DNA of 64,000 nucleotides from Chamaea fasciata (Eukaryota; Chordata; Aves; Passeriformes; Sylviidae). Shown here one piece after another: positions 36,001 through 48,209 of the stretch (its first letter is position 1; every line of letters starts with the position of its first letter). The notes beneath the pieces are model-generated. The model ran no database searches and was not told where the DNA came from. It saw only the letters and a program-made list of their open reading frames with translations. A program made the translations under genes and the position numbers. The stretch lies in assembly GCA_029207755.1 (NCBI GenBank), contig JARCOQ010000007.1, positions 40,567,656-40,631,655 on the forward strand. The letters run 5' to 3'.

Positions 36001-37344
36001 CTTGGTACACAGACACACAGAGAGCACTTGTTCACACAGCCTCAGGAGGATCTGGGAAGTTCCTGCATGGTGCAGTGGAAACCAATTTCTAAAAAGATGT
36101 TTTCAAGTTAGTGCAACACAGAGAACTCTGGGCTGTTCCTCCAGAGATCTTAGTGTGAAACCTGGGTAAGCACTCAGCCAGCAAGTGCACAGCTACTGCA
36201 TGTGAGTGTGTGTCCTTGCAGATCCATCATGCTTCCTCCTGGAAAGGGTTGGCATATCCTACCCAAGGGGCAGCTGTGTAATGTAACAACATGGAAATGT
36301 ACAAAAGCAAAACAATGGAATTGGTCTGTGACACAGTATCTGGTTTCATATTCACTGTTGGTCCAGCAACATGAGGTCAGCCAGTCTCCATGGTTTTGTC
36401 TATCAAAGCCAAGAAGAGCAGAACATTTCTATTTGTAGCCTTGGTAAAACACCTCTGCAGTGAAGCTCATCCTAACAATTAATTTTTGACAATCCAGGCA
36501 AAAACTTGTGAAACATTTTCATCCATATAAACCTAGCAGTGACGTCTTGAAAACAATACCCAAATACTTGTATACATGAAAAGGGTTTGCCAGTTCAACC
36601 AAAATCTCATTTTAAACCAATTCTCTACCTTCACCAGCCAAAATGTAAGGAGCTGCCCTCACACTCAAACAAGGATGTTGTAGTGGAACCAACATTGATT
36701 TCGCTAAGCAGACTTAGAGGTCATCTATCAGCTTAATTAGTTGTCTCCAACAGGCAAGCCTTAGTCTTCCCATTAAATCTTCAGCGCAGAGGGCTAGACT
36801 GAAGAGGCTAGGCACTAGTGCTGCAAGTGTCATCAATTGTCTGTTAGGCTGGATGAACCATGGATCCTTCATATTCTTCTTGATTTTCAGGAGAGAATGG
36901 GTTAGTGCTCCCTACTACAGTTTGATCTTCGTAGGGTGGTTCTTAGCTTGAGGCCAAAAACTCCAGAGTGAAGTGCAAGAAAGGGCTGAGCTCTGTAAGG
37001 TTATGAGAAACACGCACTGACTCCTCTAGCAATTCCCAAGGCTGCTGCTGGCTCCATGCCTCTGATACACAGAGTGAGGACATGGAGGCAAGCTGATGTG
37101 CAGATGCAGCAAGCCAGAAGTTTCCCAGAAGAAAAGAGATACAGCACCTAAAGCACCTTCACACAACCTTCTCCAGCAAACCCAGGCCAGCCCCAAGGTG
37201 CAGCACAGGCCACCTGTCTCAGCTCAAGCCGTTCTTGCAGCATTGTTTGATATGAGACACCTGGTTATCCTATAAACATGTCTGTTCTTCCTGTGAGAAC
37301 AGGGGTCTTGAAAGAGGAGGCATTATCAAGATTGCAGTGACCTC
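33061..37344. other. Long non-coding stretch
   Basis: Frames are all about 100 codons or fewer, on both strands, with no recognised domains. A poly-T run lies at about 35748-35758. The segment 34560-34740 has a few CpGs and a phrase (CCCCGATTCTGCC) faintly like ancient CR1 tails, too weak to call. Confidence 0.4.
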
Positions 37345-37552
37345 GTCAAATCATTTGGAGGGAAGCTTAGTGGACATCTTAGTCCAGTCATGAAGTGGGA
37401 CATCTACCATCACTAGAACTTGTCAGTGGTGCCTTTGTCTAGCTGAGTCTTGGAAACTTCCAAGGATTGAACTTCCATCGTATCTATGGGTAATGTTTTT
37501 CACTGCAGCACAGGTCCCCTAGGAAAGTTTTCCCTATGCCTTTGAATATCCC
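37345..37552 (-). mobile_element. Ancient CR1-like LINE fragment, antisense
   Basis: On the + strand the order of phrases matches the reverse complement of old amniote CR1 3' ends: GTCAAATCATTTGGAGGGAA, CATCTTAGTCCAGTC, GCCTTTGTCTAGCTGAGTCT, GAAACTTCCAAGGATTGA, TAATGTTTTTCACTGC, and GGAAAGTTTTCCCTATGCC. Divergence is far higher than in the copies at 5.9 or 43 kb. It keeps about 200 bases of the 3' region and no coding capacity. The identification rests on remembered consensus order. Confidence 0.58.
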
Positions 37553-38320
37553 AGGATACAGGATGTACTTCTGGCCACAGCTTGCAGAAGACCAAGTCCT
37601 ACCTAGACTATTTTAAAAATGGTAAGCAAAAAATGAATAAAAATAAGCAAACATTTGGAAACAGACTCACAAAGAGAGGGTAGAAATGCATTTGTCTTAC
37701 TACCTGAAACTTAGCACTAACTACAGGAACGCTTTCAGGATTTCTGTTTTCAAAAGCTCTCTCAGTTAGCAGAGTTGAAGAAAGATTATGGTACTCTGTA
37801 CTCCCTCTGACAGAATAAAGCAGCACAAAAACAATCAAGAAGACATTAAACAATGTCTGACTGCAAGCCTGACTTCCATGGCATTCTCTGGTCAGCAGGG
37901 TGTTTTACACAGCAGGGATTTCAGTCTCTGATTATGACTCCTAATTTATGCTACTCAGTTCTTTAAGGTAGTTTTCAAACACAAATAAACTCACAGGGGC
38001 ACACTTGTCCCCTCTAGTTCTAATTAATGCCATTGAAACTCATCATTGGCTAGGTGTATGAGGGCAGCTCATAGACATGCAACCATTCATCAAGAAAAAC
38101 CCATTGTATAATACCAAATAAAGCATGTCTTGACTTCAGGGAGCCTTTTCTTCAGGCTTTTCTTCTGATTCATTTCAAGAGAAGGCTAAAGAACCAAAAC
38201 TCATGTACATCATTCAGCTCTTTGTCTGGCTAAAGCAAAGAACTAGTTTTAGTCTTCTCCGCCGTGTTCCAGATTAGCTCACTGCATAATTTAATGTAAC
38301 TGTCTTATAAATCACACTTA
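37553..38320. other. Non-coding sequence between two CR1 fragments
   Basis: AT-rich with an 81-codon frame at 37608-37853 (-) rich in Phe, Leu and Val that has no recognisable family. Nothing else was seen. Confidence 0.4.
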
Positions 38321-38955
38321 GAATCACAGAATAAGGATTGGAAAGGAACCCTAGAGGTCTTCTGATGTCAAAGCAGGCTCAGCTTCAGATTTAAACCAGA
38401 CTGCTCAGGGCAAATTGTGAGTCTCTTCTGAAGACACAGCCTCTCTGTAACCACTCCCATTATGAGGAACTTTTTCCTTAGAGCTATCATAATTCCCCTG
38501 TTGCAGGTTATATTCATTGCCTCTCATTCTTTTTCTGGGACTCTCTCTGTCTTTTCTTTAACTATCCATTAGGCAGTTGAAGACTACAATTAGACGTTTT
38601 TTAGGTTTTTTTCTTCCTAGCTGAATAAACTCAGGTCTTCCAGTGTCTCATGTTGTCTCATGTGCTCCAGTCTTCTAACCACTTTTGTCATTGTTGGCTG
38701 GACTTGCTCTGTTTTGTCAACATCTCACCTATACTAAGATGCCCAAAAATTAAGACAGGACTTCAGGTACAGTCCTGTGATTGCTGAATAGGGGGGAATA
38801 ATCACTCCTTGAGTTGCTAGATAAAATCCCATTAATGCAACCTAGTATGGGCTCAGCTTTCACTACCTCAAAGTCACACTGCTGATTGATCTTCAGCCTG
38901 TGTACCTGAACCCCCAGGTCCTTTACTGCAGAGCTGCTCTCTAACCACATGGATT
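38321..38955 (-). mobile_element. CR1 LINE, diverged, 5'-truncated, antisense
   Basis: It starts on the + strand with GAATCACAGAATAAGGATTG, the reverse complement of a CR1 tail. It then shows degenerate versions of the standard order: CCACTCCCATTATGAGGAAC, CTGAATAAACTCAGGTCTTC, CTGGACTTGCTCTG, AAGACAGGACTTCAGGTAC, and CCCAGGTCCTTTACTGCAG followed by AGCTGCTCTCTAACCA. About 635 bases are kept, reaching further towards the 5' side than most copies here. Many substitutions and small indels separate it from younger CR1 copies. Confidence 0.85.
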
Positions 38956-40789
38956 CTAACTCACACTCCTTGCAAAAATTGCATGCACTTTTTGCTATGC
39001 CTTAGCAACACCATAAAATCAACCTGTGATTTGTAATTCAAGGGTAGTAAATACATCTCATGTGCAGAACAGAAAACAGATGGGAGGGCAGCTGAATTTG
39101 TTTGCAACTGACAATTTAAAGCATATTGAGGAATAATTTACAAATTGTATTCCCCCACCTCCTACTTTACTTTTTTCCTAATGCAGTATCTGACCCTTAA
39201 ATGTTTGTGTCAGATGCCACAACTTTTGCCTTCTCTGAGGCCTCATGGACCAGATGCAGCAGGACAGCCTGATCATCTGTGCTCCACTGGGGAGAGGAAA
39301 TAAGGTCCAAATATTTGTTACCAGAGTCAAAAGAAGCCAAAGGGACACATCCTTGCACCATAATCTCTACCCTGTGGGCAAAAGAAAGGTCTTTGGTTCA
39401 CAGTATCTAGTTCAAAGACAAGGCTGGGGAGTGGGGGGTGGAGGAAAGGTCAGGAGTTCTCACCATGAATTTAAATAAGCAGAGAGAGAAGGGGAAGAAA
39501 GATGGCTTATCTTGTCAAGAAAGCAACAGAAAACAGTCTAGCTCTCCAAAGCAGACACCACAATATGGAGCAGTGACGACAAGAAGGCCTTTTCCACCTG
39601 TCTTCCCTACAGTCATACTTCTGATGGGATACTGAATTGTGTTAGCAGCACCTCTGGCACAGAAGGGTAGTCCAAAACACTGTATCTGCTCCATCTAGTG
39701 ATTTCAGAACATGTCAGGCTGTAAGCCTGTACTAGAGATGAAGATAGCTGCAGGTGACAATATACGGGACTATAGACTATATACAATCTGAGGCTGCAGC
39801 TTGGTGGTCATGGCAGTGGAAGAGCTGATGGGAATTTCCCAGGCTTCATAAATGATCTGTGGTAAGACATATTTTATGAAATGGGATCCTTCATATTTCT
39901 TATTTCACTTTTTTATTTCAGTTTTCACCTCCTTCCTTTATATTTTATAAAAGCTTAATCTGTCTTACGTAACAAAAAAAACAGCAAATGAGAGTATAAT
40001 ATATCCATGGCATCACAGCAGTCTGAGACAGACACATCACCACAACAGAAAGGAGGAGGGGAAGTTCATACAAAGTACAGCCTTGCCTCAGAAGGCAAAT
40101 ATACAGACAGAAAGAACTCCAGCACAAGTGAAGAAAGCCCTGAGTTTGCTTGGCTCTTGAAGCAGAGGACTGGAGCAATCTACGTTTTGACTTAATTGTC
40201 ACAAAACAGAGCACATGACAGCAGTTGGTCTCTTCAAGGACAAGTAGCAGAAACAGATTATATACCCTGCTATGCATGTGTATGTTGCATTGCAAGAGCC
40301 ATGGATGCTACATCTGACAACCAAGTTTAGGTGACAACACTAGGTGCCTGGACTACAACTTGATGCAAAAAATGAACACCTCTGTGGCTTATTGTAGAAT
40401 AAAAGCTAACACTTCCTTTACAAAACCATTTTCTGTTTCATGGAAATACAGTCTTGAAAAGCATAAATACAATGTTTTCTTATCTGGCTGTAGGTTTATA
40501 TGGTGCACTGCTGGCAAGGAATCTTTCCTTCCCCTGCTAACACTCTGACATCAACTCTACTGCTCAGGAAAAGCCCAGTCTTCCTGACCGAGATCACTGT
40601 TTATACTGGATGCCCATTAATTGCATTGCTTGAAATGATTTGCTGTGGGTTTTCTTTTTTTATTCTAGCTGCATTGTGTCATGATCTGATGACTGATTGG
40701 GTCCTGTGAGCAATCATGAGCCCAAGCCTATTGCTTCTAGCTTGATAGAGTGTATATCTCTATTTCATATTCAATAATGATGAATGGTC
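38956..40789. other. Non-coding stretch
   Basis: The longest frame is 116 codons (39945-40295, -), Cys- and Leu-rich, overlapped by a + frame and without recognised motifs. No repeats were recognised. Confidence 0.4.
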
Positions 40790-40955
40790 ATGGCTTACAT
40801 TTATATAGGGCCTTTCATCCAGAAAGATCCCAAAGCACTTTACAAATTGATTTACTGTGCAAACTATGGGGTTTATTCTCCGCTTCATAAGCTCGTATAA
40901 ATCCCATTGAGTTACTTGCACTTCATCACAGTACTTGGTATTGCCCAAACAAAGC
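40790..40955. repeat. Ancient amniote interspersed repeat remnant
   Basis: The left half carries CATTTATATAGGGCC, TTTCATCCAGAAAGATCC and CAAAGCACTTTACAAA, a sequence that recurs in very old vertebrate repeats as a conserved 3' tail. The right half has GTTTATTCTCCGCTTCATAA, CGTATAAATC and CCATTGAGTTACTTGCA, like the tail of old reptile CR1 or L3-type elements. Two such landmarks adjoining, still readable in a bird, suggest either a chimeric old element or unusual preservation. I cannot name the family with certainty, and its strand is not assigned. Confidence 0.5.
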
Positions 40956-43011
40956 ACAAGCAATACACCCAGCAGAGAGTCAGGGAACACTTATAAAAAT
41001 ATGAAAGAGTTCTGAACTTCAGTTCTATGTCTTATCCAAAAAGCAGAATCATCAGCAGGAGAGCATTCACCTAACCCTAGAAAAGTACTACTTTCTGCAT
41101 TACTTCTAATAAGGCTTCCTGCAGTGAAACATTCCTTGGAGAGGACACAACCCAGAACTGAGTCTGCCTGCTCACATGACTGCACCCTCAGGCAGTAGCT
41201 CCTAAAAACCATCAGTTCCTTCTCTTAAAAAAAAAGCCACTATTAAACAGAAAACTACCAGCAATGAAACATCAGTGGCCATCAATATAGGTTGCTTGTG
41301 CATCTTAAGGGTTGCAAAAAAATTAAACAGGAGGAATGCTCAGGCAAATTTCCTGGCAAGAATTTTGAGCAAATATTTAGCCACAGTACGATGCTCTGCA
41401 CTAATGTTTTGAAGCAAATCATCCAGTTCCCTTCTCCTCTGTTTAACCTGGAGTGGGAAAATAAATGCACCAGGTACATGCCTGGGTTGATCAACTGCTG
41501 TTGTTCCCCATCAAAAGGGTATCCCAGATCTGGGATCTAGCCTTTACATTTCCAAATGTAAGGGATACAGAGTGAAGCAAGGAATTAATGAATGAGATGA
41601 TAGGTATTCAAATATTTTCCCCACCCAATCTAAAAGCTTTAAAGGAGCAACACCATCTCTGCCTCCATGACTTTGTCAGAGAATTAAGTGAGGTGCATTA
41701 AAAAAAGAAAAAAAAAAAACAACAACAAGCAGAGATTCTTTAATAACTTTGGTGCCTGTGAAAATGAGATGCCGACAGTAGTTCTTACCAGACATGGCTT
41801 TTGCCATGGTGTAGGGTGAGTACATATCTTTTCTCTACCGTATCACTTCTGAAATGGCTGCAGTACAAATGCTGGTTCTAATCTGACTGAAGACCAAGTC
41901 ATGCCAAATTACCCAATGTGGGTGAGAGACCCACTTCCTCAGGGATTTTTACCAAAATTTGTTCTCTTGGAACCCAAAAAGAAATAGCTCATAGATATTT
42001 GAATGTAAAAGGTAATAATCTAGTGCAAGAATTACATAAAACTTCCAGGTGTTGACCGCTGTCTTTTTTTTCTTGGCCTATCAGAATTAGCATCCTGACA
42101 TATTGTAGCAATAAGTACAGTCAAAAATAAAAAGAGGAAAAAAAATGCCCTCCTTTATTGCCATTTATTACCATTATTACCATTATTGTGGACCATTTGC
42201 CATATTCTTTATTAATGCCAGAGCTAAAAAGAAATACAGCACAGGTTAAGACAGGGCAAAAAAATCCTTCTAGAGGATTGACAGAAGGTCCCATCAGCCT
42301 GAAAGGTCACACGTAACATGCGTTCCTGGGGCAGGTGGAAAACATGGTTAAGGCCAATGCAGCTGCCGTCAGTCCCAAAGTTATGTGTGTCCCATCTCTA
42401 TTTTGGTCAGCTCTAGCAGCTTGCTCAATACCTTACACAATACCAAAAGATGTAAAATCTTCTGGATATCAAATGAGGTTTTAGGAAGGCTGTAGGTACA
42501 GAAACCTTCCATCCTTAGAGGGTTTCATGGTACAGTCTGATCTTTCCTACACACCTTCCTCTGCGCATCCAGCATTTTTCCCAAGCTCCTCCCTCCTCAT
42601 TTTATTTTCTCCGTATCTTATGTTCCGCATGACAGTGGCTCCTTTTTCTCCTTCTGGCTCTGATGCCAGTATGAGAGGAAAGACTATAAGAGCAAGGCTT
42701 CCAGTTCTGGTCTGTAAGATGACAGTGCCCTTCAGATGTTTGGAGAAACAATGACAAAGAAGACCAGATCAAGGCCCACTGACCTAAGATAAAGCATATA
42801 ATTGCATCAATAGAAGAGCATACAAGTAGTCCATAATGAGGGCTGGTACTTGCTTGTTACAGATAGCACTATGAGAATTTAGCTGCCAAACACTAGCAAG
42901 TAGTTATTGTTCTCATATGAGCTACGGGAAAAAAAATCTCAGTAAGTTACCTACTTTTCATAATGCAGGGACACTGCAGAAAGTGTAATAATGGCCCTTT
43001 GCCTTACTGTA
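40956..43011. other. Non-coding stretch
   Basis: It holds A-rich runs at about 41700-41720 and a short ACCATTATT-type repetition at about 42157-42187. Open frames are 82 codons or fewer on both strands. No other feature was recognised. Confidence 0.45.
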
Positions 43012-43634
43012 AATCATAGAATCATGGAATGGTTTGGGTCAGAAGGCATTTTAAAGATCATCTAGTTTCAACCCCCTGCCAGGGCAGGGACACCTTCCCC
43101 TAGACCAGCTTGCTCAGAGCCCCATCCAACCTGACTATGAACACTGCCAGGGATGTGCTATCCACAATTTCTCTGGACAACATGTTTCAGTGCCTCACCA
43201 CCCTCACAGTAGAGATTTTCTTTCTAATATCCAATCTAAACCTACCCTCTTTCACTTTAAAGCCCTTCTGCCTTGTTCTAGCAGTACATCCCCTTGCAAA
43301 AAGCCCCTCTTGAGCTTTCCTGTAGCCCCCTTTAGGTACTTGAAGGCTGCTCTAAGGTCTCCCCAAAGCTTTCTCTTTTTGAGACCGAACAACCCCAACT
43401 CTCTCAACCCATCTTCATTGGAGAGGTGCTCCATCTTTCTCAACTAGGCTCTCCCTCACTGGTCTGCATCTTTCTTGTGCTGAGGACCCCAGACCTGGAT
43501 GCAGTACTCCCACTGGGGTCCCAGGAGAGCAGAGTAGAAGAGTACTGGGCACGCTGCCTTTGATGCAGCCCAGGAGATGTTTGGCTTTCTGGGCTGCAAG
43601 AACATGTTGCTAGATCATATCAAGCTTCCCAGCT
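43012..43634 (-). mobile_element. CR1 LINE, 5'-truncated, antisense, well preserved
   Basis: On the + strand it begins AATCATAGAATCATGGAATG, then GTTTGGGTCAGAAGG, the reverse complement of the CR1 tail. It proceeds through CATCTAGTTTCAACCCCCTG, GCAGGGACACCTTCC, CCTCACCACCCTCACAGTAG, CTCTTTCACTTTAAAGCCC and CCCCAGACCTGGATGCAGTA. The last landmarks are GGTCCCAGGAGAGCAGAG and CAGCCCAGGAGATGTTTGGC. About 620 bases are retained, covering the 3' untranslated region and the end of the reverse transcriptase frame. Its good match to the expected phrases makes it one of the youngest CR1 copies here. Confidence 0.94.
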
Positions 43635-45179
43635 TGACATCCTTACCTCATTACTTTCACACTACAGAGAAAAAAATTGTTCCTTAGCCAATGATGAAAG
43701 TGTTACTATACAGATAAAATACATACTGCTGGCATATGTTCTACAACCTGACCAAGTTTTTCTAGCTGGATGGCCCCTGAGTGACAACACCAGAGCTGGG
43801 CACCAGAAGGCAACATAAGGCCAAACCAGGTGGCTCCCCACCCACCATAGCTGCGCCAGGAGTGTTTGGAAACTGAAGACCACCCCTAAAAAACCACAAA
43901 TAAACAGACTACAAGAGCCACAATAACTTACCTCAGAGCCAAGGCTGTCTATAGTTTTAGGAATCCTGAAAGATTACCAAGCACAGCAAAAGGACCTCCA
44001 CATTAGGAGACACCGTTCAATCTAACTATTCAGAAAGTAGCTGTAAAGATTTTAGGATTTTTTTATCCTTAGAAAACTTGTTAACAGCGACAGGACATCT
44101 CATCAACACTGACGAGTAAGTGACATGAAAACGACAAAGTAATTGTAAATTAAGGAAATCACATAAAATTAATTAAAGAAACAGGGATTTCCCAGCAAAA
44201 CTGAAGAAAAAATGCCTTACAGGAAATGACAGCCAAAATGACAGAGATTAGATTTTATTGGCACTCAGCTATAAAGCCAAGGACCAGACAAATGCTGGAG
44301 ACTGAGATTCTCCTGAAGCAGGAAGATCCTAACCTTCCATAGCAGGTGACACATTCACAGGGGCACGATGCTAGGGGAGCCTGCATCACTTTCCAAAGCT
44401 TTGCTTATCCTAGGGATAAGGAGAAGATTCTCACAGTCCTCCACATGCTCCAGCCTATTCATGTTCAATAGCACTGAGTTCGTGTGATATCATGAGATAT
44501 CACCACATGAGCTCAGCAAAAAATGACGAAGTAGGCAACATTTTTGGGAATGAAAACAAATACTTCCAAAAGCTTTGCAAGAAGAAAATACGATTGGTAG
44601 TGCTCAACAACCTAAAGTTTCATATGCACAAATAAGAATAAAGCAACATGATACAAAGTCTTCAGTTTCGTGGCCTTTGCAGGCAGATCAGTTTGGACAG
44701 AATATAACAGTGCCCAGCACAGTGCATACTAAATATCTCGGTGTCCAGTTTCATGAGCCTGAAACATTATTGTATCTGCCTGTAGCAAACAAACTTTTCA
44801 TCCTGCAGCTCCCCAGAACTGGCATGGCATCTGGATGCCCAAAACAGCCAGAGACAGACGTCTGGTAAAGCCCTCCTAGATGAATAGGATGTGGTTGCAC
44901 CCAGATCATCACTAAAGCAGGAAAGGAGTCCAAAAATATATGAACTGAGGACTGAGAAAACAGTGTTATATAGGAGTTTGTAGCGAAAGCAAATGGAGAA
45001 CTACAAGGCTCCTGAGGCTTCCTCCTTCCCAAAGCAAGCAAGTGCCAGAAAGCACAAGTCCTGTTTGTACAGGATCCTCTTCAGACTCCCAATGTGGAGA
45101 AGCATGTTGAACCACACCATCCCCCTGCAGCCCTCCCTCCCTCTCATCCGCTGTAGATATACAAGGCTAAGTTGATGAG
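43635..45179. other. Non-coding stretch
   Basis: Frames of about 96-97 codons on opposite strands overlap at 44575-45041, without recognised domains. No repeats were recognised. Confidence 0.4.
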
Positions 45180-45545
45180 CTGTTCAGCTTAGTGTGAAAT
45201 GTGTTACATTTTCCCCCCAGCTGCTTCCTGATTGCAGTATTTACTTTTAATCTCCTCTGCCTCAATGCCCGATAAAAACTTTGTCACATTAGATGGTGAC
45301 AGATGGGAAAGAGAAGGGGGGGATCACTGCAAGGGAACGTCCTGGCTTCCCAATAATTTTTCACAACGCCAATTATGTCCTTCAGTGCTTCCCGGCATCT
45401 GCACCCATGTCAGCAGAGAAGGAAATAGAAAGGCATAAATAAAGACAAAACCAGGCACTGCGTGGCTTTAATCTGCAGAATAACATTTCTCATTTGGGTG
45501 AAATATTGTTGGATTCTCTCTTGTGCTGGAAATGGAGACACACAC
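45180..45545. promoter_or_regulatory. Candidate conserved non-coding element
   Basis: The block alternates AT-rich cores (TTTTAATC, GATAAAAACTTTGTC, CCAATAATTTTTCAC, CGCCAATTATG, GGCTTTAATC) with retained CpGs (CCCGATAAA, AACGTCC, AACGCC, CCCGGCATC, TGCGTGG). It has no transposon content. The steady mixture over 300 bases or more differs from the surrounding CpG-poor sequence and resembles a constrained enhancer. Its right edge runs into a CACACA stretch at about 45540. No alignment is available to prove constraint. Confidence 0.4.
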
Positions 45546-46627
45546 ACAAGATATACACAGAGACAGAGATGCACAGAGTTCACAACTGCTTTCCTCATGC
45601 GTGGGTATTGCCATCCTCACAAGCAGCTCTCAGCATTGTGATTCAGCAAAGGTATCCATGTCCAGCAAGCCAAATCTTATGCCCTCTAACCCAGCTACCA
45701 TTAAGCAAGTAGGAGTAATGTGAAGATTCTCATCTTTAAGCTTTCAAAATCATTCTTAGAAAGCTTCAGATCATTTTATGTTGTACTTGAGGTTCCTTGC
45801 AAACTCCAAGCCTATTCCTGCATGTCACTACATTTGCCTCACTTAGATGTTCCATGCAAGATCAGTGGCTACAAAGGATAATATTTTGAATCTGAGTTAC
45901 TTCTTGCTTAGATTGCCAGGAGAAATGAAATGTAACAGCAACCACCTATATGGGTAGACATGTTTATAGTAGCAGATGAAGGTAAACATGGAAGCAAAGA
46001 GAGATAACTTCAGGAGGAAGGTGAGAGACAACTTTCACCTGGGCTGGGATTTATCCCGTAATACCAGTACAAAATAAAAAAAAAAAAATTGTTTATCCTT
46101 TGTGTACCTTCTTTGTAAACAAGAAAAAGAAAATCAATATACAGCATGTTCCCAGACATCTTTTCCTTTGAACTAGGAGAATCATGCTTTGAACCACAGC
46201 TACTACTAGACACAGCTACTGTCTTGACAATTTTGGTGCAGATCCATCCAGGGACAAGACCTTGGTGACTTCCATTCCAAGCGGAATGGACAGGCAATGT
46301 CAGAGAGAAGCACATAATGAAAGAAGCACAGCAATAGAGATGATGAAGGGAGAGGAGCCTCAGCTGGCACAGAAAGAAAGGGTAACTGTCCTAACAAGTG
46401 AAACCTGTCATGATGGTGTGCATAAATGTTCACAGGTAGGGCACATTCATGCATCTTCCATTAGGCCACAACTTGGCCTGCAGAACTCTTGGTAAAAGCC
46501 AAGATGGTGCCCTTGCCTATACTACATTTGAAATAAGATATGTAAATATGTAAAAAAAAGCAAGTACTCCCAAACCAGGAGATTTCCAAGTAGCTACAAA
46601 CTGGGCATCAGCCAAGGACTTACTCAT

Positions 46628-46718
46628 TCTGTCTCTAGGAAAAAAAAAAACAAACAAACAAAAACAAAAACCAAACCAAACCAAAACAAAACAAAAAAGA
46701 AAAAGAAAAACAAAACGA
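46628..46718. repeat. A-rich (CAAA)n/(CAAAA)n simple repeat
   Basis: Ten or more As are followed by CAAA, CAAAAA, CCAAA and CAAAA units that decay into GAAAAA and CGAAAC. There is no recognisable retroposon body on its left, so I call it only a simple repeat. The reverse strand gives a Phe-rich open frame that is an artefact. Confidence 0.85.
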
Positions 46719-48184
46719 AACACATGAATGAGAAATCTCCAGGCTCAAGGCTAGAAGATTTAGTAGGTATCAGACAAAGGACTGTGAGCCACAGAAATTA
46801 TGAAGAAGCCAATGATTAAATGAGCTGTGCTGTATTAGCAGCATCCAGGGAACAAACAGCTGGAGCTGGAACAGAAAAGATAAGGTAAAGGACTTACCCA
46901 GCTTGTTCTTCAACTGTGTTCTTCAGCTGCAGATTTGCTCCACAGAAAGTAGCTAACTAGTAACAGAAACATGCTCTTAGAGCATCCTTACAGTTGTGCA
47001 TTACCAGACTTTGGCAGTCATATCTACATTTACATGCCTGTCACTTTGGATGTATTATAGCAGGTTTGCAGAACTGATTATGCCAATGAAACTCCTCCAG
47101 AAGCTCAACTACAGCAGGTTCAGCATATTATAGTGGCAGTGAAAAATGCCCTTTTCCCTACAGAGGGAACCTGTGAGGTCCTTAAAGAACCTGTTGAATG
47201 AGAAAGGTGCAAATTGGCAGCCCCAGGCCAGCTAGACCTCAATGGATATAGGAAGCAACAGCCATTTACAAGAGAAAATCAGTATGAAGTAAAAAGAAAT
47301 GTCAAGACAAAGAGATTTAAGAAGGATAAAACTCAGATATAAATAATTTTTAAAACCCTGTTGCCTTTCCAAATTACAACAGCAGAAGGCTGAGAACTGT
47401 GCATGGGCCCTACAAAGACCCTCTGCAAGGCATCTGTGATAGAGCTGCTAAAAACACAGCATCATGTTTGCAAGCAGGTAAAGCAGACAACTGCTTCGGT
47501 GTGGAACCATGTTCTAGGATGACATTCCATTTTTATAACTATATTGAGTCCCATCACTTGTGGTTCACTAACTGATGAAAAATCTAAACAATAAAATGTA
47601 GGTACGTCCAAGTTATTTGCTTTCATCTATCCTCCATATTAGTTACTTAGCAAGTAATATGCTCAGTTCTTCGTGGCAATATTTTTGGAAATCAAATGAA
47701 GGTACTTCTACAAGGAAAAAGAGAAAAAAGAGCAGATTTCTACTGTTCTAATGTAACTTGATCTAGAAGTGTCTTCTTCTCAAGAAGAAGAGCTGAATTG
47801 CATTTTCTTTCTCTGATTCTTTTTAGAGATTGTCAATTAGTTTTACTTGAATTTGTTCTCATCTGCAAATTACACTAAAGGAGTGGGACTGTCCTAGGAA
47901 TCGGAGGCAGAAAAAATATGTTCCTACTCACATTTTGATTTTCTTTGAAGTCAGAAGGATAAGAAACCCAAAAGGCTCTTTCATCCTGAGTTTATCAAGC
48001 AATACCCATCACACGGTTTCTCCTCAGTTTAGCTGTGTTACTTTCCACACTTTAATACATGATCAAAGAATTTTTTTGCCCGCCTATCTTAGAGCTTACC
48101 CTTAGACTGAGACTAAAGCACTGTCTGCAAAACTTAGAGATTTCTTATTTTCCTGTTATGATGTATGCACATTTATATGTCACT

Positions 48185-48209
48185 CCCCCCCCACCCCCCC
48201 AAAAAAAAA
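48185..48209. repeat. C-run and A-run; possible G-quadruplex on the - strand
   Basis: Eight Cs, one A and seven Cs are followed by nine As. On the - strand this gives G7-T-G8, which can supply four runs of three Gs with single-base loops. It may form a quadruplex, but could also simply be two adjoining homopolymers. Confidence 0.6.

Noticed and set aside
46628..46718. Poly-A tail of a retroposed gene
   Set aside because: No retroposed body or target duplication is recognisable beside it; it behaves as a simple repeat.
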